Notes: generated by a model from the sequence alone, not told the origin. A stretch of DNA of 64,000 bases from Planotetraspora phitsanulokensis (GCF_016863295.1 NZ_BOOP01000003.1:1-64000), one strand, 5' to 3'; positions 33,143 to 42,489 are shown, numbered from the stretch's first letter. Made by a program: numbers and translations.

Positions 33143-33190
33143 TCGATACAGCGCAGATACGCAGACACATAGAGCTAGGAGATTTCCGAT

Positions 33191-33403
33191 ATGACCACCG
33201 CGACCTACACCGTCAAAGGCATGACCTGCGGTCACTGTGTCAGTTCGGTCAAGGAGGAGGTCGGGGGCATTCCCGGCGTCTCCGGTGTCCAGGTCGATCT
33301 CGGCACGGGCCTGGTGACGGTGGAGAGCGAGACCCCCGTCGACGCGGCGCTGATCAGGAGCGCCGTCGCCGAGGCCGGATACGAAGTGGCGGATCCGTCG
33401 TGA
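33191..33403 (+). CDS. copZ: CopZ-like copper chaperone
   Basis: A 70-residue single heavy-metal-associated domain with the Cu(I)-binding loop G-M-T-C-G-H-C near residues 10-16. It should ferry Cu(I) to the ATPase at 34365, whose N-terminal domain has the related G-M-T-C-A-S-C. TAGGAG lies 9 nt before the ATG. Its stop overlaps the next gene's GTG by 4 nt. Confidence 0.93.
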   Translation: MTTATYTVKGMTCGHCVSSVKEEVGGIPGVSGVQVDLGTGLVTVESETPVDAALIRSAVAEAGYEVADPS

Positions 33404-34338
33404 ACGCCCCGGCCAAGCTGGGCGCGTACGGTCTCGGCCTCGTGGTGATCTTCAGCGCCGCCCTCGGGATCGGCAACACGGTGGGCGCGGTCGGCGCAGT
33501 CGGCCCGTCGCCGGCCGGGGACGGTCACGGTGCTCACGCACCCTCCTTACCGGCCCGCCCGGCCGCGGAATCCGTTCCGGCAGGCCTGCAGGTGTCCCAG
33601 GACGGCTACACCCTCACCCCGGAGACGACGACGCTCGCCCCCGGCGAGCGCACCGCGTTCCGGTTCACCGTGACCGGACCCGACGGCCGGCCGGTGACCA
33701 GCTATCAGGTCGCGCACGAAAAGAAGCTGCACTTCATCGTGGTGAACCGCGACCTGGGCTGGTTCCAGCACCTCCATCCCACGGAGGTCGGCGGCGGAGT
33801 CTGGTCGGTCCCCCTGTCGCTCCCCCAGGCCGGGGCCTATCGCGCCTTCGCCGACTTCGTCCCTGAAGGCCATGAAGGGCTCACCCTCGGCACCGACCTG
33901 TTCGCCCCTGGCGACCACACCCCGCAGCCGCTGCCCCCCGCCACCCGTACGGCCGAGGCCGACGGCTACACCGTCGAACTCGACGGCGACCTGACGCCGG
34001 GCACGTCCAGCAGGCTCACGCTCACGGTCAGCAAGGACGGTGCGCCCGTCACCGACCTGGAGCCCTACCTGGGCGCCTATGGCCACCTGGTCGCGTTGCG
34101 CGCGGGCGACCTGGCGTACCTGCACGTGCACCCGGACGGCGAACCGGGTGACGGCGTGACCCGTCCCGGGCCGGCGATCACCTTCAACGCCGAGGTGCCG
34201 AGCCGCGGCGACTACCGGCTCTTCCTCGACTTCCAGCACGGGGGAACCGTCCACACCGCCGCCTTCACCCTCCGAGCCGTCCCGTCGCCGGCAGGCGCGA
34301 CACCGGCCGGGGCCGATCACGAGCACTCCGGCCACTGA
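33400..34338 (+). CDS. Membrane-anchored His-rich protein of the copper operon
   Basis: A 312-residue protein: one N-terminal hydrophobic segment ([19 protein letters not shown]), a His-containing linker (GDGHGAHAP), two related beta-domains, and a His-rich end (ADHEHSGH). The two domains share a motif: [18 protein letters not shown] and [16 protein letters not shown], each ending in H-x-H-P, which could bind Cu at the outer face of the membrane. The pattern resembles YtkA/FixH-type domains but I cannot assign a named function. Translationally coupled to copZ (GTGA) and 26 nt before copA, it belongs to the copper response. Confidence 0.8.
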   Translation: MNAPAKLGAYGLGLVVIFSAALGIGNTVGAVGAVGPSPAGDGHGAHAPSLPARPAAESVPAGLQVSQDGYTLTPETTTLAPGERTAFRFTVTGPDGRPVTSYQVAHEKKLHFIVVNRDLGWFQHLHPTEVGGGVWSVPLSLPQAGAYRAFADFVPEGHEGLTLGTDLFAPGDHTPQPLPPATRTAEADGYTVELDGDLTPGTSSRLTLTVSKDGAPVTDLEPYLGAYGHLVALRAGDLAYLHVHPDGEPGDGVTRPGPAITFNAEVPSRGDYRLFLDFQHGGTVHTAAFTLRAVPSPAGATPAGADHEHSGH

Positions 34339-34364
34339 CGCCCGGGACGCGGAAAGGGGTGGTG

Positions 34365-36614
34365 ATGACCTCCACCACGCATGACAGACCGCCGGCCGCC
34401 GGTGGTGCCGTCGAACTCTCGATCGGCGGAATGACCTGCGCGTCCTGCGCCGCCAGAATCGAGCGCAAGCTCAACAAGCTGGAGGGCGTGACCGCGTCGG
34501 TCAACTACGCCACGGAGAAGGCCAAGGTGACCTTCCCCGGGGATCTCGATCCGCAGCGCCTCGTCGCCGAAGTCGAAAAGGCCGGGTACACCGCCAGGCT
34601 GCCCGACCCGACCAAGGCGGGACCCGACGCCACGGAGCGGGAGCCCGACGAGCTCCGGCAACTGCGGACACGGCTGATCACCTCGGTGGTCCTGGCCGTC
34701 CCCGTGATCGCGATGTCGATGGTGCCGGCGCTGCAGTTCACGTACTGGCAGTGGCTCTCGCTGACGCTCGCGGCGCCGATCGTGGTCTACGCGGGCCTGC
34801 CCTTCCACAAGGCCGCGTGGACCAACCTGCGACACGGCACCGCCACCATGGACACGCTGGTGTCACTGGGCACGATCGCCGCGTTCGGCTGGTCGCTGTG
34901 GGCGTTGTTCCTCGGTACGGCCGGCACTCCCGGCATGACCCATGGGTTCGAGTTCACCATCGCGCGCGGCGACGGGACGGGCGACATCTACCTGGAGGCC
35001 GCCGCGGGCGTGACGGCCTTCCTCCTGGCGGGCCGCTACTTCGAGACGCGGTCCAAGCGCCGCGCGGGCGCCGCGTTACGGGCGCTGCTGGAGATGGGGG
35101 CCAAGGACGTCACCGTGCTCCGCGACGGTGCCGAGACGCGTATCCCCGTCGACCGGCTGGCCGTGGCCGACCTCTTCGTCGTACGGCCGGGCGAGAAGAT
35201 CGCCACCGACGGCGTGATCGAAGAGGGCGCCTCGGCCGTCGACGCGAGCATGCTGACCGGCGAGTCCGTACCCGTCGAGGTCAGACCGGGCGACGCCGTC
35301 ACCGGCGCGACCGTCAACGCGGGCGGCCGGCTGGTGGTCCGCGCCACGAGGGTGGGCGCCGACACCCGGCTCGCCCAGATGGCCAGGCTCGTGGAGGAGG
35401 CCCAGACCGGCAAGGCCCGGGTGCAGCGGCTCGCGGACCGGATCTCGGCGGTCTTCGTGCCTGCCGTGATCGCGCTGGCGGTCGGCACCCTGGGCTTCTG
35501 GCTCGGCACCGGCGCGGGCGCCGGGGCGGCCTTCAGCGCCGCGGTCGCCGTGCTCATCATCGCCTGCCCGTGCGCGCTCGGGCTGGCCACCCCGACCGCC
35601 CTGCTGGTCGGCACCGGCAGAGGAGCTCAGCTCGGCATCCTCATCAAGGGGCCCGAGGTGCTGGAGTCCACGCGCAGGATCGACACCGTCGTCCTGGACA
35701 AGACGGGCACCGTCACCGAGGGCAGGATGACCCTGGTCGACGTCGTCACCGCCGACGGCGAGGACGCCGATGAGGTGCTGCGCCTGGCAGGGGCGCTGGA
35801 GAACGCCTCCGAGCACCCGATCGCCCAGGCGATCGCCCGTGGCGCAGTCGAGCGGGTCGGCGACCTGCCTGCTCCCGAGGAGTTCGCCAACGTCGAGGGC
35901 CTGGGCGTGCAGGGCGTGGTGGACGGCCACGCCGTACTCGTCGGGCGGCCGCGGCTGCTCGCCGAGTGGTCCCAGCATCTCCCCGGCGACCTGGAACGGG
36001 CACTGCACGCCGCGCAGGACGCCGGCCGTACGGCAGTCGCCGTCGGCTGGGACGGCCAGGCGCGTGCCGTGCTCACGGTCGCCGACGTCGTCAAGCCCAC
36101 CTCGGCCGAAGCCGTCTCCCGGTTGCGCGCACTGGGGCTGACTCCGGTGTTGCTGACCGGCGACAACGAGACCGTCGCGCGGTCCGTCGCCGCCGAGGTC
36201 GGCATCACCGAGGTCACCGCGGAGGTGCTGCCCGCCGGCAAGGCCGACGTCGTCAGGGCGCTACAGGCCGAGGGCAAGGTGGTAGCCATGGTCGGCGACG
36301 GCGTCAACGACGCGGCCGCGCTCGCCCAGGCCGACCTCGGCCTGGCCATGGGCACGGGCACCGACGTGGCCATCGAGGCCGCGGACCTGACGCTGGTACG
36401 CGGCGACCTTCGAGTGGCGGCCGACGCGATCCGGCTGTCGCGCCGGACGCTGCGCACGATCAGGAGCAACCTGTTCTGGGCCTTCGCCTACAACGTGGCG
36501 GCCCTGCCGCTCGCCGCGCTCGGGCTGCTCAATCCCATGATCGCCGGTGCGGCCATGGCGTTGTCCAGCGTCTTCGTGGTGAGCAACAGCCTCCGCCTGC
36601 GCCGGTTCCGATGA
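34365..36614 (+). CDS. copA: Copper-translocating P1B-type ATPase
   Basis: A 749-residue Cu(I) exporter. One N-terminal HMA domain (G-M-T-C-A-S-C), eight predicted membrane helices with the transport motif C401-P402-C403, actuator motif T-G-E-S, phosphorylation site D445-K-T-G-T, nucleotide-binding S-E-H-P and hinge G-D-G-V-N-D-A. All catalytic motifs are intact. The start is taken at ATG 34365 with AAAGGGG upstream; two in-frame GTG codons (34359, 34362) directly precede it. Last gene of the cop operon, followed by a hairpin at 36627-36650. Confidence 0.95.
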   Translation: MTSTTHDRPPAAGGAVELSIGGMTCASCAARIERKLNKLEGVTASVNYATEKAKVTFPGDLDPQRLVAEVEKAGYTARLPDPTKAGPDATEREPDELRQLRTRLITSVVLAVPVIAMSMVPALQFTYWQWLSLTLAAPIVVYAGLPFHKAAWTNLRHGTATMDTLVSLGTIAAFGWSLWALFLGTAGTPGMTHGFEFTIARGDGTGDIYLEAAAGVTAFLLAGRYFETRSKRRAGAALRALLEMGAKDVTVLRDGAETRIPVDRLAVADLFVVRPGEKIATDGVIEEGASAVDASMLTGESVPVEVRPGDAVTGATVNAGGRLVVRATRVGADTRLAQMARLVEEAQTGKARVQRLADRISAVFVPAVIALAVGTLGFWLGTGAGAGAAFSAAVAVLIIACPCALGLATPTALLVGTGRGAQLGILIKGPEVLESTRRIDTVVLDKTGTVTEGRMTLVDVVTADGEDADEVLRLAGALENASEHPIAQAIARGAVERVGDLPAPEEFANVEGLGVQGVVDGHAVLVGRPRLLAEWSQHLPGDLERALHAAQDAGRTAVAVGWDGQARAVLTVADVVKPTSAEAVSRLRALGLTPVLLTGDNETVARSVAAEVGITEVTAEVLPAGKADVVRALQAEGKVVAMVGDGVNDAAALAQADLGLAMGTGTDVAIEAADLTLVRGDLRVAADAIRLSRRTLRTIRSNLFWAFAYNVAALPLAALGLLNPMIAGAAMALSSVFVVSNSLRLRRFR

Positions 36615-36626
36615 TCTGATCCGCGG

Positions 36627-36650
36627 GGCCTCCGGGTGACTCCGGAGGCC
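36627..36650 (+). terminator. Terminator of the copper operon
   Basis: GGCCTCCGG (36627-36635) and CCGGAGGCC (36642-36650) form a perfect 9-bp stem with a 6-nt loop, 13 nt after the copA stop. Confidence 0.7.
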
Positions 36651-36841
36651 TGTCGGCGTCGAGGAACCGACCCGCCCTTCGTCGAGAACTTTCCGCCCCT
36701 GGCCAGGGCATATGTGATTCCTGATCGGGGAGACGCGATAATCGTCGGGGCGTCGGGAAAGCGATGACAGCCCGGAACTCATCCCCGGCACGGACATCCG
36801 TGCCGCCGGAGGCGGTTTCTGACGACAGGAAGGCCGGACCC

Positions 36842-37225
36842 ATGCGCACGTACACGGCGCGGATCGTCGAGTCACCAGGTGAAGGGATACGTCTCGAGCC
36901 CACGGAAGACTCCGGCGTCCCCGAGCACCCGAGCGAGATCAACCTGCTCGGCCTGGCCGTGGCGCTGGCGCTGGGCAGCGCGGGATACGAACATCACCCG
37001 GAGCCCAGGAACACGGAGATCCAGACGATCGAGGCGTTGCTGGAAGGCACGGCCACCATGCCATGGCGGTCCCGACCGGCCGGTGCCGCGGCCGGCGATG
37101 CATCTGGCGAAGCGGGCGGCGAGGCCGAGGGCGCGCCGGAAACGGCGGCCTTCGTCGTGTGCGAGCGTTCGGAGTCGGGTGTGTCGAAATGCCGGGTGGA
37201 ACACCGGCCCGTGGAGCCGCAGTAG
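36842..37225 (+). CDS. Small protein of unknown function
   Basis: A 127-residue predicted cytoplasmic protein I do not recognise. The N-terminal part is beta-like (MRTYTARIVESPGEGIRLEP), the middle has a hydrophobic helix (INLLGLAVALALGSAGYE), then an Ala/Gly/Glu linker and a Cys-containing end (FVVCERSESGVSKCRVEHRP). AGGAAGG lies 8 nt before ATG 36842, which I prefer to the in-frame ATG 36764. It stands alone between the copper operon and the DGPF gene. Confidence 0.6.
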   Translation: MRTYTARIVESPGEGIRLEPTEDSGVPEHPSEINLLGLAVALALGSAGYEHHPEPRNTEIQTIEALLEGTATMPWRSRPAGAAAGDASGEAGGEAEGAPETAAFVVCERSESGVSKCRVEHRPVEPQ

Positions 37226-37261
37226 ACGCTCGAGATTTTCCACATTCGCTCGCGACAGAAC

Positions 37262-37288
37262 TGTCCGGAACCGGCCGCCCCGTTCGTC
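37262..37288 (+). promoter_or_regulatory. Possible ECF42-type promoter
   Basis: TGTCCG (37262-37267), a 17-bp spacer and CGTC (37285-37288) stand 38 nt before the DGPF gene. ECF42 sigma factors are reported to use a TGTC-type -35 and a CGTC/CGAC-type -10; the match suggests the pair is autoregulated. The consensus is recalled, not computed. Confidence 0.4.
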
Positions 37289-37325
37289 ACCATGGTGCGA
37301 TCACGTCAATCCAAGGAGCGCAGCG

Positions 37326-37655
37326 TTGAAGTACATGATGTTCGTCTGCACCGATTCCGAGCCCGAAATGGTCGCGGAGGACCACATCGACCAGTGGGTG
37401 GCTGAGAACGACGCCCTCGGCCGGCGTCTGCAGGGCAGTGAGCTGGCCCCGACGACCGCGGCCACCACCGTCCGCGTCCGCGACGGGCGACTGCTGGTGT
37501 CCGACGGCCCGTTCGCCGAGACCAAGGAGGTGATCGTGGGCTTCGACCTGCTCGAGTGCGCCGACCTGGACGAGGCGATCGAGGTCGCGCGGGCGCATCC
37601 CATGGCACGGAGAGGACGGCTGGAGCTTCGTCCGCTCGTCGGATCCGAACAGTGA
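37326..37655 (+). CDS. DGPF (YCII-related) domain protein
   Basis: A 109-residue ferredoxin-like-fold protein of the YCII/DGPF family with the name-giving motif D-G-P-F-A-E-T-K-E. I take TTG 37326 as start because AAGGAG lies 7 nt upstream and the sequence MKYMMFVCTD then aligns with family N-termini; ATG codons at 37335 and 37338 are alternatives. DGPF genes are the regular companions of ECF42 sigma factors, as here, where the sigma gene follows after 4 nt. Their biochemical role is unknown. Confidence 0.85.
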   Translation: MKYMMFVCTDSEPEMVAEDHIDQWVAENDALGRRLQGSELAPTTAATTVRVRDGRLLVSDGPFAETKEVIVGFDLLECADLDEAIEVARAHPMARRGRLELRPLVGSEQ

Positions 37656-37659
37656 GCGC

Positions 37660-39027
37660 GTGACCGACATGCGGTCCGCCGCGGCGGAATCGGACGTCAC
37701 AGCGGAGCCGGCGGGCGCGGCGGGCTTGGCGGGCTCGACGGGCTCGACGGGCTCGACGGGCTCGACGGGCTCGACGGGTTCGGACATCACGGCGGACGCG
37801 GCCGTCGCGGAGGCGGGCGTCGGCGCCTACCCCCGCATCGTGGCCGCGCTGATCCGCGTCACCAGCGACTGGACGCTGGCCGAGGACTGCGCGCAGGAGG
37901 CCCTGGCGCTCGCCGTGCAGCGGTGGCCCGAGGAGGGGTTGCCCGCCAATCCGGGCGGCTGGCTCATGACGGTGGCCCGCAACCGGGCGATCGACACGAT
38001 GCGGCGCGCGTCGGTGGAGCGCCGCAAACTGCGGGACCTGGCGGTGCTCGCATCCGTGGCCGCGGATGCGAGCACCGCTGCGGACGCCTTCGCGCTCGCG
38101 GAAGCGGGCGACGAGGTCGTGGACGACCGTCTGCGGCTCATCTTCACGTGCTGCCACCCCGCGCTCGCGCTCGAGGCACGTGTCGCGCTGACCCTGCGGA
38201 CGATCTGCGCGGTGCCGACCGGCGACATCGCCCGCGCGTTCCTCGTGAGCGAGTCGACCATGACCCGCCGCCTCACCCGGGCCAAAACGAGGATCGCCGA
38301 CGCCGGCATCCCCTACCGGGTGCCCAGCGGCCCGGCGCTCGCCGAGCGGCTGCCGGGCGTCCTCTCCGTGCTGTACCTGCTGTTCACCCACGGCTACAAC
38401 GCCGACGGAGAGCCGGCGTTCGCCGAGGAGGCGATACGCCTGGCCCGGCTGCTCGGGCACCTCATGCCCGAGCAGTCCGAGGTGTCCGCGTTGCTGGCCC
38501 TGTTCCTCTTCCAGCACTCGCGTCGTGACGCCCGCCGCGATCCCGACGGCAATCTGCTCACGCTCGGCGAGCAGGACCGGTCCCGCTGGGACCACGCGGC
38601 GATCGCCGAGGGCCTCCGCGTCCTGGCCGGAACGGAGCCGGACGGTCCCTACGCACTGCAGGCGCGCATCGCCGCCTGCCACGCCACCGCGGCAACCGCC
38701 GACGCCGTCGACTGGCCGACGATCGCGCGATGCTACGACGAGCTCGCCCGGACCCAGCCCACGCCCGTGGTCGAGCTGAACCGTGCCGTGGCGCACGGGT
38801 ACGCGCACGGACCCGCCGCCGGACTAGCGCTGCTGGCCCGGGCGCGCGCCAGTGGCGCTCTGGACGGCTACCCCCTCGCGATCGCCGCGGAGGCGGACCT
38901 CACCGCCCGGCACGGCGACCACGCCCGGGCCGCCGGCCTGTTCCGGCAGGCGGCGGCCGCCGTCCGCAGCAAAGCGGAGCGCCGCGCGCTGCTCGTCCGC
39001 GCCGAGGAGTGCTCAGGCGGACGATGA
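37660..39027 (+). CDS. ECF42-group RNA polymerase sigma factor with C-terminal TPR-like domain
   Basis: A 455-residue sigma factor much longer than common ECFs. After a disordered N-terminus with five Gly-Ser-Thr repeats, region 2 (about residues 55-110; LAEDCAQEALALAVQRW, then GWLMTVARNRAIDTMRR) and region 4 (about 160-215; ALTLRTICAVPTGDIARAFL) are followed by about 230 residues of helical repeats (DUF6596/TPR-like), the hallmark of ECF42. The TPR extension is thought to control activity in place of an anti-sigma factor. The GTG start lies 4 nt after the DGPF gene. Confidence 0.88.
   Translation: MTDMRSAAAESDVTAEPAGAAGLAGSTGSTGSTGSTGSTGSDITADAAVAEAGVGAYPRIVAALIRVTSDWTLAEDCAQEALALAVQRWPEEGLPANPGGWLMTVARNRAIDTMRRASVERRKLRDLAVLASVAADASTAADAFALAEAGDEVVDDRLRLIFTCCHPALALEARVALTLRTICAVPTGDIARAFLVSESTMTRRLTRAKTRIADAGIPYRVPSGPALAERLPGVLSVLYLLFTHGYNADGEPAFAEEAIRLARLLGHLMPEQSEVSALLALFLFQHSRRDARRDPDGNLLTLGEQDRSRWDHAAIAEGLRVLAGTEPDGPYALQARIAACHATAATADAVDWPTIARCYDELARTQPTPVVELNRAVAHGYAHGPAAGLALLARARASGALDGYPLAIAAEADLTARHGDHARAAGLFRQAAAAVRSKAERRALLVRAEECSGGR
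37732..37776 (+). repeat. Five tandem 9-bp repeats in the sigma factor gene
   Basis: GGCTCGACG is repeated five times without interruption (37732-37776), encoding Gly-Ser-Thr five times ahead of sigma region 2. Being a multiple of three, copy-number change would alter only linker length. A sixth, degenerate unit (GGTTCGGAC) follows. Confidence 0.9.
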
Positions 39028-39107
39028 AAACCGCCCTCGCGGAAGGAGCCCGGAACCCGATCGCGGCGCCGTCCGTTGTCCGCGGCGACAAGCCGAGTGA
39101 GGGGTGA

Positions 39108-39881
39108 ATGGTGTTCCGGAAGTTGATGGCCGCATTCGGGGCCGGCGTCGAGGTGGACACGGTATTGAGCACGCCGCGGGTACGCCCGGGCGGGCTCCTC
39201 CAGGGCGAGGTGCGTTTCCAGGGAGGTTCCAACGACCACAAGGTCGACGAGATCACCGTCGACTTCACCGCCGTCGTGGAGGTCGAGCACGGTGACAGCG
39301 AGCACCACGCCACCTACACCTTCCTGAGATCCCGCGTCAGCGGGCCGTTCGAGCTCAAGGCGGGCGAGGCCCGGTCCCTGCCGTTCTCGATCCCGGTGCC
39401 GTGGGAGACGCCCGTCAGCGCGATCGGGGGGCACCCACTCCGCGGAATGCGCCTCGGGGTCGCTACCGAGCTCGCACTCGCGGGGGCCCTCGACAAGGGC
39501 GACCTCGACCCGCTGTACGTCGAGCCGCTGCCCGAGCAGGGACACCTGCTCGCCGCCCTCGACCGGATGGGCTTCCACTTCAGCCGCGCCGACCTGGAGA
39601 ACGGCACGCTGCGCGGCTCGTCGATGCCCTTCTACCAGGAGATCGAGTACCACGCCGGCCCGGAATGGCGCCGCCACTTCAACCAGCTCGAGCTGACGTT
39701 CATCGCCGGGCCGCACTCGATGGACGTGATCCTGGAGGCCGATACGCGGGCCGGCTTCCTCACCTCCAGCCACGACGTCTACAACCGATTCCCGGTCCGC
39801 TACGGCGACCATCCCGGAGCGGTGGAACAGTCGTTGCGCGACGGTCTGGCCGCCATGGCCCGCCGCCGCGGCTGGTTCTAA
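39108..39881 (+). CDS. Spo0M-family sporulation-control protein
   Basis: A 257-residue protein of the Spo0M family with an arrestin-like beta-sandwich (VDTVLSTPRVRPGGLLQGEV, IPVPWETPVS) and an acidic C-terminal part ending in M-A-R-R-R-G-W-F. Homologues in Bacillus affect sporulation onset; in actinomycetes they are common and probably act at the cell envelope or in differentiation, without a defined biochemical role. GAGGGG precedes the ATG. The last codons lie in the first unit of a 19-bp tandem repeat. Confidence 0.88.
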   Translation: MVFRKLMAAFGAGVEVDTVLSTPRVRPGGLLQGEVRFQGGSNDHKVDEITVDFTAVVEVEHGDSEHHATYTFLRSRVSGPFELKAGEARSLPFSIPVPWETPVSAIGGHPLRGMRLGVATELALAGALDKGDLDPLYVEPLPEQGHLLAALDRMGFHFSRADLENGTLRGSSMPFYQEIEYHAGPEWRRHFNQLELTFIAGPHSMDVILEADTRAGFLTSSHDVYNRFPVRYGDHPGAVEQSLRDGLAAMARRRGWF

Positions 39882-39927
39882 CAGAGCCAGCTGGTTCTAA
39901 CAGAGCCGGCTGGTTCTAGCGAAGCCG
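39871..39927 (+). repeat. Three 19-bp tandem repeats at the spo0M-like stop codon
   Basis: Units at 39871-39889, 39890-39908 and 39909-39927 (GCTGGTTCTAACAGAGCCA and variants). The first unit encodes Gly-Trp-Phe-stop of the Spo0M protein; the other copies repeat the stop downstream. Each unit with the preceding G can fold GGCT against AGCC. Confidence 0.85.
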
Positions 39928-40006
39928 GGCGGGTTTCCGGCGGATCCGTCGGTCTTCCCTGGCTCCCCGGCTCCCCCCTGGGACGGCGTTGAAGACGGCG
40001 TTGGGA

Positions 40007-40047
40007 CGCGGGGGACGACGCGGCGTCGCACCGCGCCGTCCCCCGCG
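40007..40047. terminator. Bidirectional hairpin between Spo0M and DUF899 genes
   Basis: CGCGGGGGACG (40007-40017) and CGTCCCCCGCG (40037-40047) form a perfect 11-bp stem with a 19-nt GC-rich loop. It separates two convergent genes. Confidence 0.7.
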
Positions 40048-40060
40048 GCTTTGCGGACCT

Positions 40061-40690
40061 CTATCCGTACGTGGGCCGCTGGGGCCAGCCGGGCGGGGAG
40101 TCCTCCCAGTCCTCCTGCCTGCCGTAGGGGGTCAGATCCAAGATGCTGTGCTCGAAGACGAGCCGGTCCACGCCGCGCGAGGTGGTGCCGTACGTCCGGT
40201 AGACGTCCTCGCCGTCGCGGAGGAACACGCTGAACATGAACCCGGGGCCGGCGCCGCAGTCGTCCGCGAACGACGTCCCGTGCGACGACACGAACGGGAC
40301 CGTCCAGCCTCTCAGCGCCTTGTACGCCTCGATCTGGGCGAGCGGCATGTTCGACACGTTCACCCACGTGATTCCGCGCTCGGCCAGGCTGGCCGGCGCG
40401 GTCGCGGGGATGTTGTCCGTGAACTTGGTGCAGCCCGGGCAGTAGTGGTCGGGCCCGTTGTCCATGAACTGGTAGACGACCAGCTGTCCCCGGCCCTCGA
40501 ACAGGTCCAGCAGCGTCTTGGGGCCGGCGGGTGTGTCGAAGACGTACCCATCGGCGAACTTGACCATCGGGAGGCGGCGACGCCGCGCCGCGAGCGCGTC
40601 CTGCGCGCGCGTGAGCTCCTTCTCGGCCTTGAGCAGCTCATCGCGGGCCGACTGCCACTCTTCGGCCGATACGATCGTTGGCTTCTCCAT
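40061..40690 (-). CDS. DUF899 thioredoxin-like protein
   Basis: A 209-residue protein of the DUF899 family, which has a thioredoxin-like fold. The N-terminal helix (TIVSAEEWQSARDELLKAEK) is the family hallmark, and Y-C-P-G-C-T near residue 84 occupies the position of a thioredoxin CxxC. A redox role is suggested by the fold and the cysteine pair; no substrate is known. It ends next to the hairpin at 40007-40047. Confidence 0.88.
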   Translation of the reverse strand: MEKPTIVSAEEWQSARDELLKAEKELTRAQDALAARRRRLPMVKFADGYVFDTPAGPKTLLDLFEGRGQLVVYQFMDNGPDHYCPGCTKFTDNIPATAPASLAERGITWVNVSNMPLAQIEAYKALRGWTVPFVSSHGTSFADDCGAGPGFMFSVFLRDGEDVYRTYGTTSRGVDRLVFEHSILDLTPYGRQEDWEDSPPGWPQRPTYG

Positions 40691-40803
40691 GCGGCGATTG
40701 TCTCCGCGGGGACCGACAAAATCCCGTCGTCCGCTTCGAGGGCCTCACGCCGCACGAGGCCTCCCCTGGGTCTTCCGGGCCGGTGTGCCGGTGCGACGGG
40801 AGG

Positions 40804-41598
40804 TCAGAGGCCCGCGAGCAGGTTCCGCGTCAGTTCGGCGAGGCGCCGGCGGTAGTCCGGATCGTAGGCCTCCTCGGAGGCGCGGGCGTCCTTGTCGCCG
40901 TCGAAGTAGCGGCCGGTGACCTCGGCCAGTTCGGGGTCGTCCACCAGGCGCCGGGTGGCCGCCACCCCCTGCTCCAGCGTGTCCACGACGTCCATGCCCG
41001 ATCTTCTCGACATCGCGGTCGGCATGTACGTCGCGGGGTGGACGCTGTTGACCGTGACTCCGCTTCCGGCGAGTTCCCCGGCGAGGTCGAAGGTGTGGGC
41101 GATGAGGGCGAGCTTGGACCTGCAGTACGCGGCGACGTCGGTGTATCCGCGCTCCAGTTGCGGGTCGTCGAAGTCGATCGGCGCCTGGCCGATCGAGGCG
41201 ACGTTGACGATCCGGGAGGGGGCGGACCGGCGCAGCAGTGGGAGCAGTTCGCGGGTCAGCAGCACCGGCGCGAGGTAGTTGACCGCGAAGCGCAGTTCGT
41301 GCCCGTCGGCCGACGTCTCCCGTGTGGCTCCTTCCACGTGGAACCCGATCCCGGCGTTGTTGACGAGGACGTCCAGCCGCTCGTGCGATTCGGCGATCTC
41401 CGCGGCGAGACGCCGGGCATCGGCGAGGGACGAGAAGTCGGCCGTGAAGGTCTCGCCGCCGGTCGCTTCGGCGACCTCAGCGAGTCGCCGGGCGTCGCGT
41501 CCATGGAGCAGCAGCCGGTGCGTGCCGCTGGCGGCGAGGTCCTCCGCCAGCGCCCGGCCCAGCCCGTCCGACGCGCCCGTGATGAGAATGGTTGCCAT
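40804..41598 (-). CDS. Short-chain dehydrogenase/reductase
   Basis: A 264-residue SDR resembling retinol-dehydrogenase-like members: T-G-A-S-D-G-L-G-R cofactor motif (residues 7-15), N-N-A-G, S in VNVASIG, and the catalytic Y-C-R-S-K. An Arg after strand beta2 (LLLHGRDARR) points to NADP(H). It lies downstream of the frameshifted DJ-1/PfpI gene on the same strand and divergent to the LysR gene, which may control both. Confidence 0.9.
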   Translation of the reverse strand: MATILITGASDGLGRALAEDLAASGTHRLLLHGRDARRLAEVAEATGGETFTADFSSLADARRLAAEIAESHERLDVLVNNAGIGFHVEGATRETSADGHELRFAVNYLAPVLLTRELLPLLRRSAPSRIVNVASIGQAPIDFDDPQLERGYTDVAAYCRSKLALIAHTFDLAGELAGSGVTVNSVHPATYMPTAMSRRSGMDVVDTLEQGVAATRRLVDDPELAEVTGRYFDGDKDARASEEAYDPDYRRRLAELTRNLLAGL

Positions 41599-41658
41599 GT
41601 CTTCGACCTTTCGATGAGGTTTCGTTCCGCCACTCAGGCGTGGGTTCGGGCCGTCGGC

Positions 41659-42355
41659 TCAGCTCAGCGCCTTGAGCAGTTCAGCGGCCAGTGGGGCGGA
41701 GGAGGCGGGGTTCTGCCCGGTGTGGACGTTGCGGTCGACGACCACGTGCGGCGCCCACGGCTCGCCCGCGGAGAACCGCGTGCCCAGGGCGACCAGCCGG
41801 TCCTCCAAGATCCACTTAGCCCGCTCGGCGAGTCCGGCCTGGATCTCCTCCGCCTTGGTGAAGCCGGTGACCCGGTAGCCGGTGAAGGGCGAGGTCCCGT
41901 CCGGACGCTCGGTGGCGAGGAGGGCCGCCAGGCCGTGACACATCACGCCCACCGGCTTGCCCGCGTCCACAGCGCCGGCGAGGAGCCGAGCCGACTCGGC
42001 GTCGACCGCCAGATCCTCCATCGGGCCGTGACCGCCGGGGTAGAAGACCGCGGCGTATTCCGCCAGGTCGGCGCTCTCCAGCGTGATCGGACGCCGGAGC
42101 TCGGCGGCGGCGTGGAGCGCAGTGGTCAACGCGGCGACGACGTCCGGGCCGCCGACGATCTCGGGGGTGAGGCTCGCCCGGTCGACCGTGGGCACGACAC
42201 CGCCGGGGGGTGGCGACGACCACCTCGTGCCCGGCCGCGGTGAACGCCTGATAGGGAGCCACGAACTCTTCGGCCCAGTAGCCGGTCGGGTGCTCGGTTC
42301 CGTCGGCCAGCGTCCAGTGGCGGGCGCCGGTCATCACAAAAAGAATCTTCGCCAT
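41659..42355 (-). pseudogene. DJ-1/PfpI-family gene with a +1 frameshift
   Basis: Two overlapping frames encode one protein. The 5' part (from ATG 42355: MAKILFVMTGARHWTL ... GHEVVVATP) and the 3' part (VPTVDRASLTPEIVGG ... LAAELLKAL) join smoothly if one base is removed from the G6 run at 42205-42210, giving ...ATPGGVVPTVDRA. The restored protein would be about 231 residues with the nucleophile elbow V-M-C-H-G-L-A, like Hsp31/glyoxalase-III-type DJ-1 proteins. Either a true frameshift mutation or a homopolymer sequencing error. It would form an operon with the SDR at 40804. Confidence 0.85.
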
Positions 42356-42489
42356 TTACTCGTGCTCATCTCCGCGGCCCCTCGCATAGAGGCGAGAGGG
42401 GACGAACCGACGAGGCTCTGCTGCTCGCCAGCGGGAACGACGCCGATCGTAGGTCGCCCAACCATAGGTAAACCAATAGCATCGACACT

